Below, one piece after another: positions 23,592 to 27,120 of a stretch of DNA of 27,120 nucleotides. The stretch is from positions 1 to 27,120 of the IMG/VR virus record IMGVR_UViG_3300042691_026894; one strand, given 5' to 3'. The notes under the pieces are model-generated. The model saw only the letters and a program-made list of their open reading frames with translations, made no database searches and was not told the DNA's origin. This stretch comes from a virus. The position numbers and the translations under genes were made by a program. The number at the start of each line of letters is the position of its first letter. Positions within the stretch are counted from its first letter, which is position 1.

Positions 23592-23751
23592 CACACTCAA
23601 GCAACGCCACACGTCGGAAAAAAATCCTAATAATCCCTTCGTCACATACATCTCGGTTAAACTCCTTAGCGCCGAACGCCTCAGCTTTTTCAATTACATC
23701 CGCGACTTCTTCGGGTTTACATTCAATTTTGTATATGGTGGGTAGCTCCAT
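23584..23751 (-). CDS. Short hypothetical early protein, 55 residues
   Basis: ATG at 23751 with AAGGG 6 nt upstream, 3 nt after the preceding stop, to TAA at 23584. The translation begins MELPTIYKIECKPEEVADVI and ends RRVALLECDD. It has a beta-helix-beta pattern (YKIEC, EEVADVIEKAEAFG, IIRIFFRRVALLE) typical of tiny ferredoxin-like folds. Good SD, tight junctions on both sides and no repeats make it a likely real gene that is easy to miss because of its length. The function is unknown. Confidence 0.65.
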   Translation of the reverse strand: MELPTIYKIECKPEEVADVIEKAEAFGAKEFNRDVCDEGIIRIFFRRVALLECDD

Positions 23752-23754
23752 CCG

Positions 23755-24006
23755 CTACCCTTTTTTTGACAGCTGTGCTCGTGCGTATTCAAGAAATTTA
23801 GCTACTATCTTCCGCCGCTGGTCACGAGTAGCAGCGCTGTAGCCTTCATCCTCAAACCAAGCATCGACGTTTTCTTGGCTCATTTTGTAGCCGCTTTCCT
23901 TTGCCCACTTGCGAAACTTGTTGATACAAATCGTGTAGATTGTGGCGGTAGACTCTTTAACTCCCATCTCACGGCACCAACGGACAATCAAATCATCAAA
24001 ACTCAT
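23755..24006 (-). CDS. Stand-alone integrase core-binding (SAM-like) domain protein
   Basis: 83 residues. The ATG at 24006 has a near-ideal GGAGGTGA SD. The same frame is open upstream to 24225, overlapping recT, but no upstream start matches this SD. Helices SFDDLIVRWCREMG, TATIYTICINKFRKWAKESGYK, SQENVDAWFEDEG and SAATRDQRRKIVAKFLEYARAQL match the four-helix N-terminal DNA-binding domain of tyrosine recombinases: 'S..T...Y...l..F..W......', then 't....r...l..fl.y'. The catalytic R-H-R-Y domain is absent; the protein ends after this domain. It may bind DNA as an accessory or regulator. It follows recT after a 112-bp gap. Confidence 0.6.
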   Translation of the reverse strand: MSFDDLIVRWCREMGVKESTATIYTICINKFRKWAKESGYKMSQENVDAWFEDEGYSAATRDQRRKIVAKFLEYARAQLSKKG

Positions 24007-24118
24007 GTCATCACCTCCAAAGTTTTTCTTGTTTCTCAACGTTTCCCACAAGCCCTTGCTGTGCACGAACCAATACCCACCGTCGAAAGGCACCCAAACA
24101 GCACCTTTCGCAGCTAAA

Positions 24119-24943
24119 TTATCCTTGAAATCTATCGACACTATCCAACGCTTCGGCCTCAATTTGCAACCTCTCCGCACTGGTCGCAGCCCGCAGCGAA
24201 GCGTCGACCAGCGAACTCGTGTCATCTGCTCTTTCGTCTATCTCAATTGCTTTAGCAAATTCGTGCGACTTCGGCAAGCGTTTGCATAGCAGTTTGACCA
24301 CAGTTTTGATAGCCATCTGTTCAAAATCAGTGTCCCATGGAGTAGTCGCTCCCTCTCTACGTTTGCCCCGCGCCCGCTCCATAATTTTGTCCACTCGCCA
24401 GCGAGGCATCACTTCTGCCTCAACGCCTCCCCCAACCAAATTTGCGACTGCATAGGCTGCTATAACTGGCTGCTCTCCCTCACTCAACGACGGACGATGC
24501 TTGATTGTGATCTTCTCCCCCTTTTCCCACTCGAAAAAATCACCTTGACGAACGACATCAGCGTTAATCGAAACCACTGCCCCGCTCCGCCTCGCGAGTT
24601 CCACGAAACCACGATACCCTATCTGCAATTGAGCCTCTGTGCAGTTTAGTGCCCTGTTCCAGTACGGGATTAGATAGGCATATTGCATCGGCCCCACCGG
24701 CGAAAGACCGATAGAACACGACTCCATAACGCTTTGCAGTATGCTAATTTTCGAGCATTTTTGAAGCTCTGGTCTTTTTCGCATCTCTAAAATTACCGCG
24801 ACAGACAGCCGGTTTGCCGCGTCTGTTGCGCTTTTCGCGTTGCCCATCGCCGTCACAATTCTTTCGTGGTTTTTTTCGAGTAGTTGTTTTGTTTCTGCGA
24901 CGATATCCATTGATCCACCGGTCCTCGTTTCCAATTCGCTCAT
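24119..24943 (-). CDS. recT: RecT-family single-strand annealing protein
   Basis: 274 residues. The ATG at 24943 has GGAGGGG upstream. Conserved RecT core: SVMESCSIGLSPVGPMQYAYLIPYWNR (residues about 71-97), CTEAQLQIGYRGFVELARRSG (about 101-121), then DVVRQGDFFEWEKG and a basic helix ERARGKRREGATTPW followed by FEQMAIKTVVKLLCKRLPKS. All main RecT blocks are present at normal spacing and length. It anneals complementary single strands made by the exonuclease, promoting recombination and concatemer formation. It lies 29 bp after the exonuclease gene, as in recE-recT operons. The tail (after about 240) is variable, as usual. Confidence 0.92.
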   Translation of the reverse strand: MSELETRTGGSMDIVAETKQLLEKNHERIVTAMGNAKSATDAANRLSVAVILEMRKRPELQKCSKISILQSVMESCSIGLSPVGPMQYAYLIPYWNRALNCTEAQLQIGYRGFVELARRSGAVVSINADVVRQGDFFEWEKGEKITIKHRPSLSEGEQPVIAAYAVANLVGGGVEAEVMPRWRVDKIMERARGKRREGATTPWDTDFEQMAIKTVVKLLCKRLPKSHEFAKAIEIDERADDTSSLVDASLRAATSAERLQIEAEALDSVDRFQG

Positions 24944-24972
24944 AATCCCCTCCAGACGATATGTATCCCATT

Positions 24973-25806
24973 TTAGTCAATCGCTTTACGTTTTTTGTAC
25001 CTCGGTGGAGGTACAGATATCACGTCAAATTCCCGATGCCAACCTTGCCTAATTCCTCTCAAATAATCCTCAACACCTAGCTCCATCCTTCTGAATGCAT
25101 CAACTAATCCCTCCATCTCGTAAGTATAGACTTGGACAGTATACGGCCATTTTGACTCAATTGCAACTAGTGCATAGCCAACTATTCCACAATCGTTTGC
25201 CGGAAAATGCTGAAGATATGCGCGAATGTACCACGCTGCCTTAAGGTCGTACCAGTAATCGCCGCAGTCTTGCGCGAATTTATCTGGCCGCGCATCCGAA
25301 CAAGTTTTTAGATCAACGATCCAGCCGGGCAAAAGTCTGTCGAGACGTGCCTTGCATTGAATAGTGTCGTTGTCGTGTTGTTCGCTCCAAAGTAGAGTAA
25401 CTTCGCTTTTCCCTTTGTCTCCGAACAACAAACCACGCGCTATATTATGCTCGTTTATTCGCTGTATACACGTTTGCACGGCGTGATAATCACTAGCCCT
25501 GACGCCGATCTTGCCGTTGCACTCTTTGGCCCAAGCTTTTGTACGTGCTCTCACCCCCGGTGAGACCACATGATACTCTCTAGCGAATCTCTCAGGTTCC
25601 AAAACAGCGCAATGCAAAAGCGTTCCGAAAGCCAAGCTGTCGCTTGTAGTAAATTCGCGCTCAGGATTGAGATAGCACTGATAATAGTGCCATAATCCAT
25701 GATCGCATATTGCAGTCAGCCCGGAAGCGTTTAACGCTGATATCCTTCTATACTCGGTATCCGGCATATCGTAATAGACACCATGCAGCCCCTCATGAAG
25801 CATCAT
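24973..25806 (-). CDS. RecE-like PD-(D/E)XK 5'-3' exonuclease
   Basis: 277 residues. ATG ATG at 25806 with AGAGGTG 4 nt upstream. The N-terminus GVYYDMPDTEYRRISALNASGL is a usual opening of phage PDDEXK exonucleases ('g.y.dmp...Y......S.S.l'). Catalytic layout: SLAFGTLLHCAVLEP with His 65 (about 57-71), Glu 135 (KSEVTLLW), CKARLDRL with Asp 156, and IVDLKT with Asp 165 and Lys 167. The last motif is 'YDLKAAWY' (about 186-193), where a Gln is common but Leu-Lys is present. It resects double-stranded ends to feed RecT, which is the next gene. No helicase domain is present, so this is the compact nuclease form. Confidence 0.88.
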   Translation of the reverse strand: MMLHEGLHGVYYDMPDTEYRRISALNASGLTAICDHGLWHYYQCYLNPEREFTTSDSLAFGTLLHCAVLEPERFAREYHVVSPGVRARTKAWAKECNGKIGVRASDYHAVQTCIQRINEHNIARGLLFGDKGKSEVTLLWSEQHDNDTIQCKARLDRLLPGWIVDLKTCSDARPDKFAQDCGDYWYDLKAAWYIRAYLQHFPANDCGIVGYALVAIESKWPYTVQVYTYEMEGLVDAFRRMELGVEDYLRGIRQGWHREFDVISVPPPRYKKRKAID

Positions 25807-25827
25807 AACTCACCTCTTTTGTTAGCA

Positions 25828-25862
25828 ATTGCAACATAACATAGCACTAATTACGTTGCAAT
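25828..25862. promoter_or_regulatory. Perfect 8-bp inverted repeat bracketing the exonuclease promoter
   Basis: ATTGCAAC (25828-25835) and GTTGCAAT (25855-25862) are exact inverted copies 19 bp apart. One arm covers the predicted -35 and the other touches the predicted -10 on the minus strand. A palindrome GCAATTGC (25825-25832) overlaps the first arm. This is a plausible operator for an early regulator. Confidence 0.45.
25833..25861 (-). promoter_or_regulatory. Candidate promoter of the exonuclease-recT operon
   Basis: On the minus strand, TTGCAA (25856-25861) is followed by 17 bp and TATGTT (25833-25838), each 4 of 6 to consensus. An A/T-rich stretch (about 25868-25885) upstream could act as an UP element. 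The start would be near 25826, giving a 20-nt leader to the exonuclease ATG. Confidence 0.4.
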
Positions 25863-25884
25863 GCCTGTTTATTTATAATTTATA

Positions 25885-26655
25885 TCACTTGCGTTCCATG
25901 CACTGTATAAGTATTTTCATGGCTTCAATTCGCTCAGTTTTGTTCGCAGCGCGAAACGTCCCGATCTTTGCGAGTTCAGCCGCTCGGTCTCTGGCTGCGT
26001 CGGTAACGCTGACCCCCGCAGCGACGCCCTCCACTGCCACGAATCGCCCAAAGAGCTTGCGCAAACTCTCAAGACTTTTGTCTGACTGGCCAATCGAGTC
26101 TACGATCTCGCGAAAAATCGGTTCCGACGCTGCAAGCGGTTCCGGCTCGGTTTCAGGGGGTACGGGGAGTTTTGGTACCTCTGCCCCCGCCAGCGCCTTT
26201 TGCCCCCCGTATTGGGCGATTATCAAGCGCTCTGAGCGGCACGCGACGACTGCTCGTATCTCAGTCGCCAGCCGGTCTCGACACCGAGACTGAGAAGCGT
26301 CGAACCACTCCAGCCCCCGCAGGCCCCCGAGAGCCGAGAGCACCTCGCTCGCTTCGAGACTGAGAGCCCGCCCGCGAATGACATATGAGATAATTTGTTG
26401 CGTTAGTATCTCAACTACGGTAGCCTGTTCTCCTATCCCTCCGTCCATTAAATCCCGGAACTCTGACAATGCCGGCCAAGAGGTACATTCCCTCTTAAAT
26501 TTGCCGAAGATATTGGTTATCTGTTGCACCGTGATACCGCGTAATGCCTCAGTCCACGTTGCGAGTTTTTCTCTATCGTCAAAATTAGGTGCGAATTTTA
26601 GCAAAGCGGAGAGTTTTAACAACGCTCCCTGTATCTGTTTGTCTGTTGCCATCAT
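25885..26655 (-). CDS. Replication protein, helicase-loader/G39P-like
   Basis: 256 residues. ATG ATG at 26655 has GAGGT about 9 nt upstream, 11 nt after the preceding stop. The N-terminal 70 residues (LLKLSALLKFAPNFDDREKLATWTEALRGIT, then FGKFKRECTSWPALSEFRDLMDG) resemble loaders of replicative helicase such as G39P: 'W...L...t...i...l..f....WPplsefr'. A linker and a mostly helical second half follow (VEILTQQIISYVIRGRAL to GLEWFDASQSRCRDRLATEIRAVV). It is preceded by a DNA-replication protein and followed by recombination genes, so a loading role in phage replication is likely. No P-loop is seen, hence it is not a DnaC-type ATPase. Resemblance is moderate. Confidence 0.6.
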   Translation of the reverse strand: MMATDKQIQGALLKLSALLKFAPNFDDREKLATWTEALRGITVQQITNIFGKFKRECTSWPALSEFRDLMDGGIGEQATVVEILTQQIISYVIRGRALSLEASEVLSALGGLRGLEWFDASQSRCRDRLATEIRAVVACRSERLIIAQYGGQKALAGAEVPKLPVPPETEPEPLAASEPIFREIVDSIGQSDKSLESLRKLFGRFVAVEGVAAGVSVTDAARDRAAELAKIGTFRAANKTERIEAMKILIQCMERK

Positions 26656-26666
26656 GAAATTCTACC

Positions 26667-27120
26667 TCAAAATTGGATTGAGAAATCACAGTCGGCAAGC
26701 AACGCCTCTCGCTGAACTTCTTTCGAGTTTCTCATGCTTGACAATATGTTGTCGATTTTAGGCAATCCATTGCTCTTTGATTTTTTCATGAGACCGATCG
26801 GACTAATAGCGTTGCCAGACCAAAAACTATCCTGCTTAATAAACCAGAAAACGCCCTTCAGTTGCTCTGCTGTAAGATTCTTCTTTGCCCGTACCTCTGC
26901 CAAAGACATTACCCAAGCATTGATATCGATAGACAGTCCTCGCACCCTCTCCCTTGCCCAATCAGACCACTCGCGTGCTAGCTCTGCTATGTCAGTTGCG
27001 TGTTGTTGCGGTTGCGCTTTGCCCTTAACAGACCGTCCCGATTTTTTAGAGGGGGGGGGGTTCCCTGATCCTTTTCCTTTCTTTGGATCTTTTTCTGTCT
27101 TTGGATCTAATTCATCTAAT
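26667..27120 (-). CDS. Replication-initiation-type protein, C-terminal part (cut by window edge)
   Basis: The frame is open from the right edge to the stop at 26667 (about 150 codons), so the real start lies outside the window; the GTG at 26945 is internal. The visible N-terminal side is a Lys/Pro/Ser-rich linker (DPKTEKDPKKGKGSGN, then PPPSKKSGRSVKG) containing a 10-base G/C tract. The C-terminal domain is helical and ends FWFIKQDSFWSGNAISPIGLMKKSKSNGLPKIDNIL. This 'fW......ISP..L......l..IL..M' ending is common to phage replication/DnaD-like proteins. It probably recruits the helicase loaded by the next gene. The identity of the N-terminal domain is unknown. Confidence 0.65.
   Translation of the reverse strand, partial: LDELDPKTEKDPKKGKGSGNPPPSKKSGRSVKGKAQPQQHATDIAELAREWSDWARERVRGLSIDINAWVMSLAEVRAKKNLTAEQLKGVFWFIKQDSFWSGNAISPIGLMKKSKSNGLPKIDNILSSMRNSKEVQREALLADCDFSIQF

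Overview
The window is a segment of a tailed double-stranded DNA bacteriophage genome, most likely a podovirus. It could be a free phage or a prophage. The evidence is a contiguous virion block in the usual order (small terminase, large terminase, portal, scaffold, coat, decoration, adaptor, nozzle, ejection proteins, fibre). There is no tape measure, sheath or baseplate gene. Strong Shine-Dalgarno (SD) sequences, 4-nt ATGA overlaps and short sigma70-like promoters point to a bacterial host. I see nothing that names the host. There are no tRNA genes, CRISPR arrays, insertion sequences, integrase catalytic domain or recognisable lysis genes.

Layout. Almost everything reads on the minus strand, so transcription runs right to left. 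From 27120 to about 22335 lies an early module: the C-terminal part of a replication protein (cut by the window edge), a helicase-loader-like protein, a RecE-like PD-(D/E)XK exonuclease, a RecT annealing protein, and then a string of small overlapping genes. These small genes include an integrase-SAM-like stand-alone domain, a two-helix membrane protein and a zinc-ribbon Lar-like protein. From 20628 to the left edge lies the late module: terminases, portal, a probable scaffold, coat, two paralogous decoration-like proteins, head-tail adaptor, nozzle, three large putative ejection proteins, a small beta-sandwich protein, and a large fibre/spike (C-terminus cut by the left edge) carrying a 132-bp tandem repeat.

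Between the two modules, about 20688-22273, sits an island on the plus strand: five well-supported small genes plus one possible 50-residue gene. It is preceded by a dense control region with a back-to-back promoter pair, a second promoter whose -35 lies inside a perfect 9-bp inverted repeat, a 10-bp palindrome, and a hairpin at the predicted mRNA 5' end. This island and its switch-like control region are the best candidates for something undescribed. Several island genes carry paired cysteines typical of zinc ribbons, and none can be assigned a function from sequence alone.

How it works together (inference): the exonuclease and RecT pair make and anneal single-stranded ends during replication and recombination. 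The replication protein and loader-like protein start replication. The terminase packages DNA through the portal into a coat shell built on the scaffold. The adaptor and nozzle close the head, the ejection proteins leave with the DNA, and the fibre binds the host.
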